The notes under the pieces were generated by a model. The model had not been told where the DNA came from, ran no database searches, and worked only from the letters and a program-made list of their open reading frames with translations. Below are positions 51,927 to 60,701 of a DNA stretch of 64,000 bases, one piece after another. The DNA lies in assembly GCF_040081985.1 (NCBI RefSeq), contig NZ_JBEBMH010000015.1:84201-148200 (forward strand), read 5' to 3'. The first letter of the stretch is position 1. Each line of letters starts with the position of its first letter. The translations under genes were made by a program, and so were the position numbers. This DNA comes from Kumtagia yinganensis (lineage in GTDB: Bacteria; Pseudomonadota; Alphaproteobacteria; Rhizobiales; Rhizobiaceae).

Positions 51927-52316
51927 GTGACGGCCGGCATCGTCATCAGAGACGCGCATTTTCCGGGCAGGGCGCCGATCGAAGCCTACGGCAACGGCGG
52001 CTTCCGCTTTGCCGACATGTCGCATCGGGGCTCGCTCCTCTGCCTGCCCTCCGGCGTCTATGGCTGGGAGCCCGCCGATCCGGCGGCGCTGACGCCCGCC
52101 GATTTTACCCGGTTGATCGCCGAGGCCGACAGCGTCGAGATTCTTCTGGTCGGCACCGGCAGGAATTTGCGGCCTCTGCCTGCCGCCTTGCGGGCGGCGC
52201 TGAAGGAGGTTCGGATTTCCGCCGATCCCATGTCGACCGGCGCCGCGGTCCGCACCTACAACGTGCTGCTGGCCGAGGATCGCGCGGTCGCGGCCGCCCT
52301 GATCGCTGTCGACTAG
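51927..52316 (+). CDS. Mth938-like domain protein (DUF498)
   Basis: A 129-residue protein starting with GTG at 51927. It has the typical VYGWEP and LLVGTGRNLRPLP motifs of the Mth938/NDUFAF3 group, whose mitochondrial relative is a complex I assembly factor. It sits between secDF and a squalene/phytoene synthase-like gene. The latter belongs to the NDUFAF6 group, so both neighbours resemble complex I assembly factors. That is an inference. Confidence 0.85.
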   Translation: MTAGIVIRDAHFPGRAPIEAYGNGGFRFADMSHRGSLLCLPSGVYGWEPADPAALTPADFTRLIAEADSVEILLVGTGRNLRPLPAALRAALKEVRISADPMSTGAAVRTYNVLLAEDRAVAAALIAVD

Positions 52317-52333
52317 GCATCCGAGACTGAGCC

Positions 52334-53176
52334 GTGGCGGATGAAAAAAAGCTCGTGGCCGATCAGGTCCGCGCCGCGGATTACGACCGCTATCTCAGTG
52401 CGCTCTACGCACCGCAGGCAAAGCGCGACGCGCTGCTTTCGCTCTATGCCTTCAACGCCGAAATCGCCGGTATCCGCGACCGTATCCGCGAAGCGCTGCC
52501 GGGCGAAGTCAGGCTGCAATGGTGGCGCGACGTCATCGCCGGCCGCAACGCTGGCGAGGCGACCGGCCACCCCGTCGCCGACGCGCTGCTCAGGACGATC
52601 GACGGGCATGGCCTGCCCGAACGCGCCTTCGAAAATTATCTCGACGCCCGTGTCTTCGACCTCTACGACGACCCGATGCCGTCGCGCACCGATCTCGAAG
52701 GCTATTGCGGCGAGACGGCGGGCGCGCTGATCCAACTGACGGCGATGGTGCTCGATGCAAAGTCCGCGCCGGATTTCGCCGCACTCGCCGGCCATGCCGG
52801 CTGCGCGCAGGCCATCACCGGCATTCTGCGCCTGTTGCCGCTGCACCGGGCGAGGGGCCAATGCTACGTGCCGCGCGACATTCTGGCCGCCGCCGGCACG
52901 ACGCCGGAGGAGTTCGTCTCGGGAGCGCGGAGCCCATCGGTCGCCAACGCGGTCGACGCCATGGTCGCGCTGGCGACTGAACACTACCAATCGTTCCGGA
53001 TGGATGCGGCTTCCTTGCCGCCCAGCCTGCGTCCCGCCTTCCTGCCGGTGGCGTTGGTACCGACCTATTTCGCCGCGATTTCAGCAAACGGGCCGAAAAT
53101 GCTGACCGAACCGGCCGACGCTCCCGGCTGGAAACGGCAGTGGACGCTGTTCCGCGCGGCGTCGAAGGGATGGTAG
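52334..53176 (+). CDS. squalene/phytoene synthase family protein (NDUFAF6-like)
   Basis: A 280-residue protein of the trans-isoprenyl-diphosphate synthase family, starting with GTG at 52334. The first aspartate-rich motif of true synthases (DXXXD) is weak, and the sequence starts with DYDRYLSALYAPQAKR, which fits the NDUFAF6-like branch. This branch may serve complex I assembly. A role in terpenoid synthesis is less likely, as no hopene or carotenoid genes are nearby. Confidence 0.8.
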   Translation: MADEKKLVADQVRAADYDRYLSALYAPQAKRDALLSLYAFNAEIAGIRDRIREALPGEVRLQWWRDVIAGRNAGEATGHPVADALLRTIDGHGLPERAFENYLDARVFDLYDDPMPSRTDLEGYCGETAGALIQLTAMVLDAKSAPDFAALAGHAGCAQAITGILRLLPLHRARGQCYVPRDILAAAGTTPEEFVSGARSPSVANAVDAMVALATEHYQSFRMDAASLPPSLRPAFLPVALVPTYFAAISANGPKMLTEPADAPGWKRQWTLFRAASKGW

Positions 53177-53215
53177 GCAGACGCTTTTTCCCGACTGGGC
53201 CATCGGGTCGATTTG

Positions 53216-53551
53216 CTAATCGTTTTCCGATTCGGGTTGTTCGCCCCGCAAAACTGCCTCGAAATTGCGTCCCCGGCGAAAAATGTTGGTTATCCAGACG
53301 ATCTGATCTTCGATGAGATAACAGATGATGGCGGATCGTTCGAAAGCGACGGTACGCAAGCCGGGAGATAGGTCGTCCCGTATTCGTCCCATGCGCGGAG
53401 CTTCGCCGATCTTTCGGCAGCGCTCTTCAAGTCTTTTGATATAGGCAAATGCAGTCCGGGGATTTGCACTGGTCTGGGCTATGTACCAAAAAATCGTGTC
53501 GAGATCGGTGCGAGCATCATCGCGATAGTGCACCTCAAGCGGCGGAATCAT
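53216..53551 (-). CDS. ParE/RelE-type toxin
   Basis: A 111-residue toxin of the RelE/ParE superfamily. The start at 53551 (MIPPLEVHYRDDARTDLDTIFWYI) follows GGCGG-like bases and overlaps the antitoxin stop by 17 bases. The core GRIRDDLSPGLRTVAF and the late IVWITNIFRRGR are typical of ParE. The RelE catalytic residues are not evident, so gyrase inhibition is more likely than mRNA cleavage. Confidence 0.85.
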   Translation of the reverse strand: MIPPLEVHYRDDARTDLDTIFWYIAQTSANPRTAFAYIKRLEERCRKIGEAPRMGRIRDDLSPGLRTVAFERSAIICYLIEDQIVWITNIFRRGRNFEAVLRGEQPESEND

Positions 53552-53807
53552 GACGTTTCTGCGCACGTTCGAAGAGATCGCGAAGGTGTTCCGATACTTC
53601 TTCGGTTGTATAGCCCGGACGCCTATCCTCGATCGAAGCTCTTATCTTCGCCTTGACCCAGGCGAGATCGTCAGCGCGGTCCTTCTCGATGCGATCCAGC
53701 GCGTTCAAGGCGGCGTCGAGGACTTCGTTCTCGGACCCGAACGCGCCCTGTGAGATTAATTCCCGAACACGATCGGCAACGCCGGTCGATACTGAAATGG
53801 ACGCCAT
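53535..53807 (-). CDS. ParD-like antitoxin
   Basis: A 90-residue CopG/ribbon-helix-helix antitoxin. The N-terminus MASISVSTGVADRVRELISQG gives the DNA-binding strand and helix, and the C-terminus (RPGYTTEEVSEHLRDLFERAQKR) would wrap the toxin. It is upstream of the toxin gene, with a 17-base overlap, the usual order for ParDE. Confidence 0.85.
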   Translation of the reverse strand: MASISVSTGVADRVRELISQGAFGSENEVLDAALNALDRIEKDRADDLAWVKAKIRASIEDRRPGYTTEEVSEHLRDLFERAQKRHDSAA

Positions 53808-54157
53808 TTTGTCCGCTCCGTGAACTTGTGTCTTAACATACTAAGAGGTTTGCCGCGTCCTCGCAAACGTGAAGAAGGCACGCCGATGACCCGCCGCCTT
53901 TGCCGGACGCCAACGTCTCGTTAGTTGCCTGCCGCTCATAGATCGAAAGCAGCCTCGAACGACCTAGCTGAAGCTCGCTTCCAATTCTCAGGGGTAACTC
54001 AACTCTGCCGGGTCTCTCGCGCCGGTTCCATACGTTGAAATAGATGCCAAGCGGATATGCGGGATAATACTGCCTGGCAGAACGGCTCTGTCGTTCCGGA
54101 AGGCTGAGCGGCCGAAGGTGAGATATGATGTCTCTTCTCACCTCTAAGATGCCGGCA
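53808..54157. other. intergenic region without a supportable gene
   Basis: 350 bases between the antitoxin gene and trmFO. One open frame overlaps trmFO and has no protein-like pattern. I see no clear terminator. The antitoxin promoter should be near 53820-53850. Confidence 0.5.
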
Positions 54158-55582
54158 CTACTCCGCCGCCTGCGCGGCCGGAGCAATTCCCAGCCACGCC
54201 CGGCAATCGCGCAAGGCCCTTGCCGTCGTCGCCTTCTTCTTGGCGATCGTCTTGTCCTTGCCGCGAAAACGTCCTTCGAAATCGTCGGGACGCAACTTCG
54301 TGCCGGGGTCCAGCGGCGGGAACAGGCCGAAATTGACGTTCATCGGCTGGAACGAGCGTTTCCCGGGCTCGTCGTCGGAAACGATATGCCCGCCGGTGAT
54401 GTGGTTGAGCAGCGCCCCGAAGGCGGTGGTCGCGGGCGGCACCGATACCTCCCGGCCAAGGCGTTCCGCCGCGGCGAAGCGTCCGGCCAGCAGTCCGATC
54501 GCGGCACTCTCGACATAGCCTTCGCAGCCGGTGATCTGGCCGGCGAAGCGCAGGCCGGGTCGGCCCTTCAGTCGCAGCGTCGGGTCGAGCAGCGTCGGCG
54601 AGTTGATGTAGGTGTTGCGGTGCAAGCCGCCGAGCCGCGCGAAGTCCGCGTTCTCCAGTCCCGGAATGGTCCGGAAGACGCGTACCTGCTCGCCATGCTT
54701 CAGTTTTGTCTGGAAGCCGACCATATTGTAGAGCGTGCCCAGCGCGTTGTCCTGGCGCAGTTGCACGACCGCGTAGGCCTTCACCGTCGGATTGTGCGCG
54801 TTGGTCAGGCCCATCGGCTTCATCGGCCCGTGCCGAAGCGTCTCCACGCCGCGCTCCGCCATGACCTCGATCGGCAGGCAGCCGTCGAAGTAGGGCGTGC
54901 CCTCCCATTGCTTGAATTCTGTCTTCTGGCCGTCGACGAGAGCCTGGACAAAGGCCTCATATTGCGCCCGGTCCATCGGGCAGTTGATGTAATCCTTGCC
55001 GGTGCCACCCGGCCCGACCTTGTCGTAGCGCGACTGGAACCAGCAGACATTCATGTCGATCGTGTCGAAATGCACGATCGGCGCGATGGCGTCGAAGAAG
55101 GCCAGCGCATCCGCGCCTGTCCTTTCCGCGATCGCCTGGGCGAGCGACGGAGCCGTCAGCGGGCCGGTGGCCAAGATCGCCTGATCCCAGTCTTCCGGCG
55201 GCAGGCCGGTCACTTCCTCACGCACGATGCTGATCAGCGGATGCGTTTCCAGCTTCGCCGTCACGGCGGCCGAGAATGCGTCGCGGTCGACAGCAAGCGC
55301 GCCGCCGGCCGGCACCTGGTGCGCGTCGCCGCTTGCCATGATCAGCGAGTTGGCAAGCCGCATCTCGGCATGCAACAGGCCGACGGCGTTGGTTTGGGCA
55401 TCGTCGGAGCGGAAGGAATTCGAGCAGACCAGTTCGGCAAGGCCGTCGGTCTTGTGCGCATCGGTGCCGCGAACCGGGCGCATTTCGTGCAGGACAACCG
55501 GAACGCCTGCCTGCGCCACCTGCCAGGCCGCTTCGGAGCCGGCCAACCCGCCGCCGATGATGTGAACAGGGTTCTTGATCAT
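54158..55582 (-). CDS. trmFO: methylenetetrahydrofolate-tRNA (uracil-5-)-methyltransferase TrmFO
   Basis: A 474-residue FAD enzyme that makes ribothymidine 54 in tRNA with folate as the carbon donor. The start at 55582 (MIKNPVHIIGGGLAGSEAA) places the FAD-binding GGGLAGSEAAW at the N-terminus. Conserved later blocks are MRPVRGTDAH, LVCSNSFRSDD and AGQITGCEGYVESAAIG. The length is normal. It is in a region with convergent neighbours. Confidence 0.95.
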   Translation of the reverse strand: MIKNPVHIIGGGLAGSEAAWQVAQAGVPVVLHEMRPVRGTDAHKTDGLAELVCSNSFRSDDAQTNAVGLLHAEMRLANSLIMASGDAHQVPAGGALAVDRDAFSAAVTAKLETHPLISIVREEVTGLPPEDWDQAILATGPLTAPSLAQAIAERTGADALAFFDAIAPIVHFDTIDMNVCWFQSRYDKVGPGGTGKDYINCPMDRAQYEAFVQALVDGQKTEFKQWEGTPYFDGCLPIEVMAERGVETLRHGPMKPMGLTNAHNPTVKAYAVVQLRQDNALGTLYNMVGFQTKLKHGEQVRVFRTIPGLENADFARLGGLHRNTYINSPTLLDPTLRLKGRPGLRFAGQITGCEGYVESAAIGLLAGRFAAAERLGREVSVPPATTAFGALLNHITGGHIVSDDEPGKRSFQPMNVNFGLFPPLDPGTKLRPDDFEGRFRGKDKTIAKKKATTARALRDCRAWLGIAPAAQAAE

Positions 55583-55657
55583 GGGGCCGACATAAGTCCG
55601 GAGCGGCTGAAAAGCAACTTTAGGCACCGCTTGCAAGTGAGCGACGCCGCCTCCACT

Positions 55658-56242
55658 ATGCGGTCAATGGGGTTGGGCAAAAGCATTTCCCTTGCAGGGT
55701 CGGTTGTTCTGTCGGTGATGGGGACGGCAGGCGTCAGCCATGCCGTCCCGTTGACCGTCTGCCACGGCTATTCCTGTACCTTCGCGACACGGCTGGAATT
55801 CGGCCCGGGCGATTTGAAGAGCATCACGTCCATCATGCGCGGCGGTGCTTCTTCGGCCGCGGCCGAACGCAATGCAATCTCGAGGGCCGTGCAATATTAC
55901 GAGCGCAGGGCCACCGCGGCCATCGGAATCCGCGACCGTGCGAAGGGTGAGTTCGCAGGCGCCAGGGAGCGCGGCCAGATGGACTGCATCGACGAATCCA
56001 CCAACACGACGAGCCTGCTCGAACTGTTGGAAAGCAGAGGCTTGCTTCTTCACCATACCGTACAGCGCAAGGTATCTCGCGGCTTTTTCATCGACCGCCG
56101 TTATCCGCACTTCGCCGCCGTTATCGCCGACAGGACCGGGGAAAGGTGGGTGGTCGACAGTTGGTATGAGCCGGGCGGCGGTGCGCCGGACATCATGCCG
56201 CTGGCTCGCTGGCGCACGCGCGGCGTGCTGGGCGAACGATAG
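55658..56242 (+). CDS. exported hypothetical protein
   Basis: A 194-residue protein with a signal peptide (about residues 1-30, ending SHA). The mature part begins LTVCHGYSCTF with two cysteines and has CIDESTNTTSLLELLESRGLL. It is a periplasmic protein of unknown role seen widely in rhizobia, divergent from trmFO. Confidence 0.75.
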   Translation: MRSMGLGKSISLAGSVVLSVMGTAGVSHAVPLTVCHGYSCTFATRLEFGPGDLKSITSIMRGGASSAAAERNAISRAVQYYERRATAAIGIRDRAKGEFAGARERGQMDCIDESTNTTSLLELLESRGLLLHHTVQRKVSRGFFIDRRYPHFAAVIADRTGERWVVDSWYEPGGGAPDIMPLARWRTRGVLGER

Positions 56243-56284
56243 GCATTTCGGCGCTTGGGAAGGTTTGAGGGGCCTAAAGACACA

Positions 56285-56393
56285 ACACCCGCCGGGGGAG
56301 GAGGTCCGGCGGGTGTCGCATAGGCCGGGCAGCATTCGGGAGGAGGTGAAGGCTGCCCGTAGTCGCCGAACCCTGGGAGGAGGATGGGCCGGC
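56285..56393 (-). ncRNA. cuckoo/CcsR-type small RNA, copy 2 (distal)
   Basis: Three consecutive hairpins on the minus strand show CCTCCTCCC-type loops: 56365-56393 (GCCGGCCCAT..AGGGTTCGGC), 56327-56358 (stem GGGCAGC/GCTGCCC) and 56285-56316 (stem ACACCCGCCGG/CCGGCGGGTGT), the last followed by TGTGTCTTT as a terminator. The layout repeats that of the proximal copy, hairpin by hairpin. The CCUCCUCCC loops can pair with Shine-Dalgarno sequences. Confidence 0.8.
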
Positions 56394-56437
56394 GATGTTC
56401 TTTTCGCATATGGTGCGTGCGAAGCGCTGTTTCAACA

Positions 56438-56542
56438 GCACCCGCCGGGGGAGGAGGTCCGGCGGGTGCCGTTTTGGTGGCCAGTCATCGGGAGGAGGAG
56501 AGACTGGCCGTATCCGTCGGAACCGGGGAGGAGGTCGGTTCC
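56438..56542 (-). ncRNA. cuckoo/CcsR-type small RNA, copy 1 (proximal to DUF1127)
   Basis: Three hairpins on the minus strand: 56519-56542 (GGAACCG/CGGTTCC), 56479-56509 (GGCCAGTC/GACTGGCC) and 56438-56469 (GCACCCGCCGG/CCGGCGGGTGC). Each loop is CCTCCTCCC or CCTCCTCCCC. The array starts 13 bases after the DUF1127 stop codon, so it is probably made from the same transcript by processing. Confidence 0.82.
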
Positions 56543-56554
56543 GGCGAAATTCCT

Positions 56555-56695
56555 TTAAATCGCCTTGCGCGCGACGTAGGGGATGTCGCTGCGGCTGAAG
56601 CCGAGATCGGAAAGCTCGCGGTTGGACAGGCGGCTCAGCTCGGAAACGGTTTCCCGGTAGCGGCGCCAGTTGCGATAGTTGCGGATCAGGTTCAT
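56555..56695 (-). CDS. DUF1127 small protein (CcaF1-like)
   Basis: A 46-residue protein with the classical DUF1127 ending SRLSNRELSDLGFSRSDI. The start at 56695 (MNLIRNYRNWRRYRET) is the family N-terminus. The basic Arg/Trp-rich start fits RNA binding, as shown for CcaF1 of Rhodobacter sphaeroides, which is co-transcribed with the CcsR small RNAs. Here the same arrangement is seen: six anti-Shine-Dalgarno hairpins follow directly on the same strand. Confidence 0.9.
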   Translation of the reverse strand: MNLIRNYRNWRRYRETVSELSRLSNRELSDLGFSRSDIPYVARKAI

Positions 56696-56929
56696 GGTCT
56701 TTCTCGTGTCGTCTTTCGTTCTTTTCGTTTTTTCACGATCCGAAAATAAGCACGCGCCGCTTCGATGAAAAGTGCCTATCCCGCATAGCAGCAATGCGAT
56801 TTGTGCATTGCAGCATTAAGCGATCTTAGAGGGTGCGGCGCAATTGCGGTCGATTCGGATTTATTTCTTGGCGTCAAAGGGTTGCGCTCTCGAACTAAAG
56901 TCGCAGGCGCTTGGAGTGCGAGGGGCGGG

Positions 56930-58024
56930 ATGAGCGGATATTCGAAGCGGCTGGCACGCGACATCGAGCGCTGGGTCGGCAGCGGTTTGATCGACCGCCC
57001 GACCGGCGAGACGCTGTTGCGCGACGCCGAGAAAAACGACCGGCGCTCCTTCAGTTTCGGCTTCATTCTCATGATGATGGCGACGCTCCTGCTTTGCGCC
57101 GCGCTTCTGCTGGTCATTGCCTCCAATTGGGAGGCGATCCCGCGCCTGACCCGCGTGCTCGCCGTGTTCGCGTTCATCCTTGCCGGTTACGTCGGCGGTG
57201 CGCTGGTCAAGCTGCGCGGCCACGACGCCTTCGCTGAGGCGGCATGGCTGGTGGCCGCCGCGGCCTTCGGCGGCGGCATCGCGCTGATCGGCCAGATGTA
57301 TCATCTCTCCGGCGACGAGGAGATGGCGATCCTGACGTGGTGCGCCGGGACGGGCCTCGCCGCCGTCCTGTTGCGCTCCGGCCCGCTGACGATCGGCGCA
57401 GCGGCCATCGCCGCGTCCTGGCTGTTCACCGAGGGGTTCGACATATGGGGCAGGAGTCTAGTCCCGATCTCCTATCCGCTGGTCGCCGCCGCTATATGGC
57501 TGGTGTCGCTCTGGACCCGGAGCGCCGCGACGCGGCATCTGCTGGTCCTGTCGCTGATTGCCTACGCGGTCATGCTGGCCGCCGACCGCGATGTCACGCT
57601 CTTTGGGTCGTTGCTTGCCGCAGTCTCGCTCGTCCTGCTCATCGCGTCGGTGCTTGCCGGCCCGGCCGCGGAGCGAATCGTGCAGCTCGACGGCCGGCTG
57701 CCGCTGCACGCGCTGCTGGGTTTCCTGGCAGGCGCCGCCATGCTGCAGTTCGAGCATACGGAGAATGCAGCGGCGCTGGTCGCGGCGGCGCTGGTGGTGT
57801 TCGCCGTCATCGCCGGTACGGTCTACCTGCTCGGCCGCGACAGCCGCGGCCTGCGCTGGCTGGCCTATCTCGGTTTCGCCTTCGAACTCTGTTTTCTCTA
57901 TATGGCGACCGTCGGCACCATGCTCGGCACGGCCGGGCTGCTGCTGGCGGTCGGTCTGGTGCTTGCCGTCGCCGCCTTCCTCATCATCCGCATCGAACGC
58001 CGCATGAAGATGGAGCCCGCGTGA
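56930..58024 (+). CDS. DUF2157 membrane protein
   Basis: A 364-residue protein with a cytoplasmic N-terminal helix (MSGYSKRLARDIERWVGSGLI) and about ten membrane helices. The layout matches the DUF2157 family. Its stop overlaps the start of the next gene, whose product has a GDYXXLXY motif. The two are usually paired in bacteria. The function is unknown. Confidence 0.85.
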   Translation: MSGYSKRLARDIERWVGSGLIDRPTGETLLRDAEKNDRRSFSFGFILMMMATLLLCAALLLVIASNWEAIPRLTRVLAVFAFILAGYVGGALVKLRGHDAFAEAAWLVAAAAFGGGIALIGQMYHLSGDEEMAILTWCAGTGLAAVLLRSGPLTIGAAAIAASWLFTEGFDIWGRSLVPISYPLVAAAIWLVSLWTRSAATRHLLVLSLIAYAVMLAADRDVTLFGSLLAAVSLVLLIASVLAGPAAERIVQLDGRLPLHALLGFLAGAAMLQFEHTENAAALVAAALVVFAVIAGTVYLLGRDSRGLRWLAYLGFAFELCFLYMATVGTMLGTAGLLLAVGLVLAVAAFLIIRIERRMKMEPA

Positions 58025-58593
58025 TGCGCCGCTACCGCCTGCTCTTTACCGCACTGGTGCTGGCCGTCCTCCAGATAGGCTTCCTGTCGTGGATCATCGC
58101 GGCTCGCGCCGCGCTGCTGCGCGACGGCCGCGAGGTGCTGCTGAAAGTCGAGCCTGTCGACCCGCGCGATCTCCTGCGCGGCGACTATGTGCGGCTGGGT
58201 TATGACATCTCCACCATTCCGCGCGACCTCGTGACCTTCGGTCCGCCGATCGAAAGCGAGCGCGGCGCCGACGTCTATGTTCGCCTCAAGCGGCAGCCCG
58301 ACGGATTTTGGCGTGTGGCTTCCGCTTACGTCGATGCTCCGCCGGCAACCCCGGTTCCCGAGGGCGAGATCGAGCTGCGCGGCAAACTCGCCTATTCAGT
58401 TCCTCCTGACCCGGTCCGCGTCCATTACGGTATCGAGCGCTTTTATCTTCCCGAAGGCGAAGGCAAGCCGATCGAGCGCGATATGCGTGTGCGCAGCTTC
58501 GGTGTCCTCGCGGCCGTTGGCGCCGACGGCGCGGCGCGGATCAAGGCGCTGATGGACGGCGACACAAAGATGTTCGAGGAGCCGCTCTACTGA
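58024..58593 (+). CDS. GDYXXLXY domain protein
   Basis: A 189-residue membrane-anchored protein. One N-terminal membrane helix (residues 8-27) is followed by a periplasmic domain with the signature GDYVRLGYD near residue 53. It is translationally coupled to the DUF2157 gene. The role is unknown. Confidence 0.88.
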   Translation: MRRYRLLFTALVLAVLQIGFLSWIIAARAALLRDGREVLLKVEPVDPRDLLRGDYVRLGYDISTIPRDLVTFGPPIESERGADVYVRLKRQPDGFWRVASAYVDAPPATPVPEGEIELRGKLAYSVPPDPVRVHYGIERFYLPEGEGKPIERDMRVRSFGVLAAVGADGAARIKALMDGDTKMFEEPLY

Positions 58594-58661
58594 ACGCTCG
58601 GCTTGTCGCGTGCGCCTGCGCCGTTGACAGAAGCCCAACGGCATGGGAATGCCGGGTCAGT

Positions 58662-58746
58662 GCGGATGTGGCGGAACTGGTAGACGCCCTGGATTTAGGT
58701 TCCAGTGCCGAAAGGCGTGGGGGTTCGAGTCCCTTCATCCGCACCA
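58662..58746 (+). tRNA. tRNA-Leu (anticodon UAG)
   Basis: A complete 85-nt tRNA with encoded CCA at 58744-58746. The acceptor GCGGATG pairs with CATCCGC, the anticodon stem CTGGA..TCCAG encloses TTTAGGT giving anticodon TAG, and a variable arm and a T loop (GGGTTCGAGTCCC) are present. Its 3' half also encodes, on the other strand, the last codons of a serine recombinase. Confidence 0.96.
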
Positions 58747-60272
58747 CACCAGACTTGCTGGTGTATTTGACCCGTCAACGCCTTGAACGGCAAGGCGATT
58801 TTCGGTGTTCTAGGTCCCTGTTTCCGACAGTATTCGATGCGGTCGGCAAAGGCCAGTTTGAGCACGGTGCGACGCAGTGCGACATCACCGGTTTGCCAAA
58901 GTTTCCAAGGGTTTGCGAGGAATGTGAGGGCCGGTTCTAGTTGTTCCTCGAATTTTCCCTTTGGCTCGGCCTGATTGGCGAGCTTTTCGGTGAGCACGAT
59001 CTTGCCGCGCTCCAGTTCGGAGATCTTGTTCTCGTAGCTGCGGATGACCGTCGCGTTCGACGCTTCCATGATTCGAGATAGCAAGGTCTCGATCTGTTTT
59101 TCGGCCGCCTCGATCTGGCGTCGTCCAGAAAGGATGATCTCGGTTGCCTGGCTGCGGCGCTGTTCCCAGGCAGCGGCGAACATGGCCCGCGCCATCGCAA
59201 ATAGCGTCTGTGTCGGCTCCAACTGCCGGACCAGTTCGCCGACATCACGTTCCAGCCTGTCGCGCGGGATCGACTTGCCGTAGCTCTCGCAGGTTTTCTC
59301 CTGGCAGAGATAGTAGGCGTAAGGCTTGCGGCGACCCTTGCTCCAAGACGAACGCAACGGCACGCCGCAATCGGCGCAGACGGCCATGCCGCGCATGACG
59401 AAGTCGTCGCCGATGTTCTTGCGCAAGGGAGCCTTGGCAATCCCATTGCGGCGGGCCTGCACCTTGTCGAACGTCTCCATGCTGATCAGCGGCTGGTGAT
59501 GGCCCTCGAGCCAATCGATGCCGTAGGTTTCGCTGCAGATGTAACCGGTGTACAGCGGTTGCGTCAGAAGTTCGGCTACCCTCTGCTGCGTGAGGACGCC
59601 TTTGCGGTCGCGAGGGAATTCCGGGAAACTCTCCAGGAAGCGCTTCACCTCCGCCTGGGTCTGGAAGCGCCCCATCGCATAACCTTCGAACGCATCGCGG
59701 ACGATCGTCGCGAAGGGCTCCTGCGGCATCAACAATTTGCCCCGACCTTTGACGGTTTCATAGCGATAACCAACGGGCGGATTGTGAATCCAATAGCCCG
59801 ACTGCATGCGCGCTTTCATCTTCTGCGCGACCTGACGGCCATTCTGCTTGCGTTCGAGCGCGCCCTGCGCGGCCATGATTGTTTCGATGAACTCGCCCTC
59901 GGGACTGTCGTCGAACTTGAAGTTGAGGCACTCTATGCGGGCGCCGCGCTTGCGGAAGGCTTCGCGCAGATCGAGGTGGAAGCGGGTATCGCGGGCAAAC
60001 CGCTTCAGATCGTCGAAGATGACGACGAAGGGCTCGCCCGGCTGCGCGTCGAGGAAGCTCAGAAGCGCGACCATGCCCGGCCGCTTCATGAAGTCGCCGC
60101 CGCCGCTGATCGTGTCCGGGAACACGGCAGCAACCTCGTAGGATTTGGCCGCCGCGTGTTGGCGGCAGCGATGCTCCTGGCTAACCAATCCGTGCCCCTC
60201 GTCCTCCTGGGATTTCGACGACACGCGGCAGTAAATGACTGCTTTTTGTTTTTCGGGATTTTTTTGTTTCAT
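58695..60272 (-). CDS. large serine recombinase
   Basis: A 525-residue integrase of the large serine recombinase group. The resolvase-like catalytic domain has Arg16 and nucleophile Ser18 in YCRVSSKSQ. A recombinase domain follows, then a zinc-ribbon with CADCG and later a Cys pair (CQEKTCES), a coiled-coil (about residues 380-440) and a C-terminal tail. AAGGAGG precedes ATG 60272. The last 17 or so codons (GADEGTRTPTPFGTGT) lie inside the tRNA-Leu gene, so this end came from the chromosome. A small gene is coupled upstream. Confidence 0.92.
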   Translation of the reverse strand: MKQKNPEKQKAVIYCRVSSKSQEDEGHGLVSQEHRCRQHAAAKSYEVAAVFPDTISGGGDFMKRPGMVALLSFLDAQPGEPFVVIFDDLKRFARDTRFHLDLREAFRKRGARIECLNFKFDDSPEGEFIETIMAAQGALERKQNGRQVAQKMKARMQSGYWIHNPPVGYRYETVKGRGKLLMPQEPFATIVRDAFEGYAMGRFQTQAEVKRFLESFPEFPRDRKGVLTQQRVAELLTQPLYTGYICSETYGIDWLEGHHQPLISMETFDKVQARRNGIAKAPLRKNIGDDFVMRGMAVCADCGVPLRSSWSKGRRKPYAYYLCQEKTCESYGKSIPRDRLERDVGELVRQLEPTQTLFAMARAMFAAAWEQRRSQATEIILSGRRQIEAAEKQIETLLSRIMEASNATVIRSYENKISELERGKIVLTEKLANQAEPKGKFEEQLEPALTFLANPWKLWQTGDVALRRTVLKLAFADRIEYCRKQGPRTPKIALPFKALTGQIHQQVWCGADEGTRTPTPFGTGT

Positions 60273-60568
60273 ACGGCCTCCTTTCCGTTGCCGGGATTGG
60301 CAGCAGTCAGGATAGCCTTCAAATCGAGCGCCTGCCCACAAATTTGCGGGTTGGGGGCAATCTGCCAACCGATATCGACGAACGAAACGACGATCGACCA
60401 GAGCGTTTCGATCAGTTCGCGTTTCTGGTCGTCGGGAATATCCTGGTCTTCGAGGTAGGGCAGCCAATCGGTCCAATCGAAGCGCAGAGCCGGCGCGGGA
60501 GAGCCGCGAGGGGCCTCCGGGCCAGCCTCGATCTTGTTGCGAGTGACCGCAACGGCAGCGGCGTCCAT
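60269..60568 (-). CDS. small element protein coupled to the serine recombinase
   Basis: A 99-residue protein with GGGAGG ahead of ATG 60568. The central part is LPYLEDQDIPDDQKRELIETLWSIVV. I recognise this as a partner gene often found before serine recombinases of alphaproteobacterial elements. Its stop overlaps the recombinase start (ATGA), so the two are coupled. A directionality role is possible but unproven. Confidence 0.75.
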   Translation of the reverse strand: MDAAAVAVTRNKIEAGPEAPRGSPAPALRFDWTDWLPYLEDQDIPDDQKRELIETLWSIVVSFVDIGWQIAPNPQICGQALDLKAILTAANPGNGKEAV

Positions 60569-60701
60569 CGGTTCCTCCCGCTCTGCGTCCCCGGCCTTCC
60601 GCTGGTGCGGGAACGTGGCGTCAGTGCGAGCGGCGTTCGCCCCGACACGCCCGTCGCTCCGTTGCCCGTCATTCACCCTCTGCATGTCGCCGCCCTCCGC
60701 A

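Noticed and set aside
53833..54186. 117-codon minus-strand frame before trmFO
   Set aside because: It overlaps trmFO, has an Arg/Ser-rich product and no start signal.
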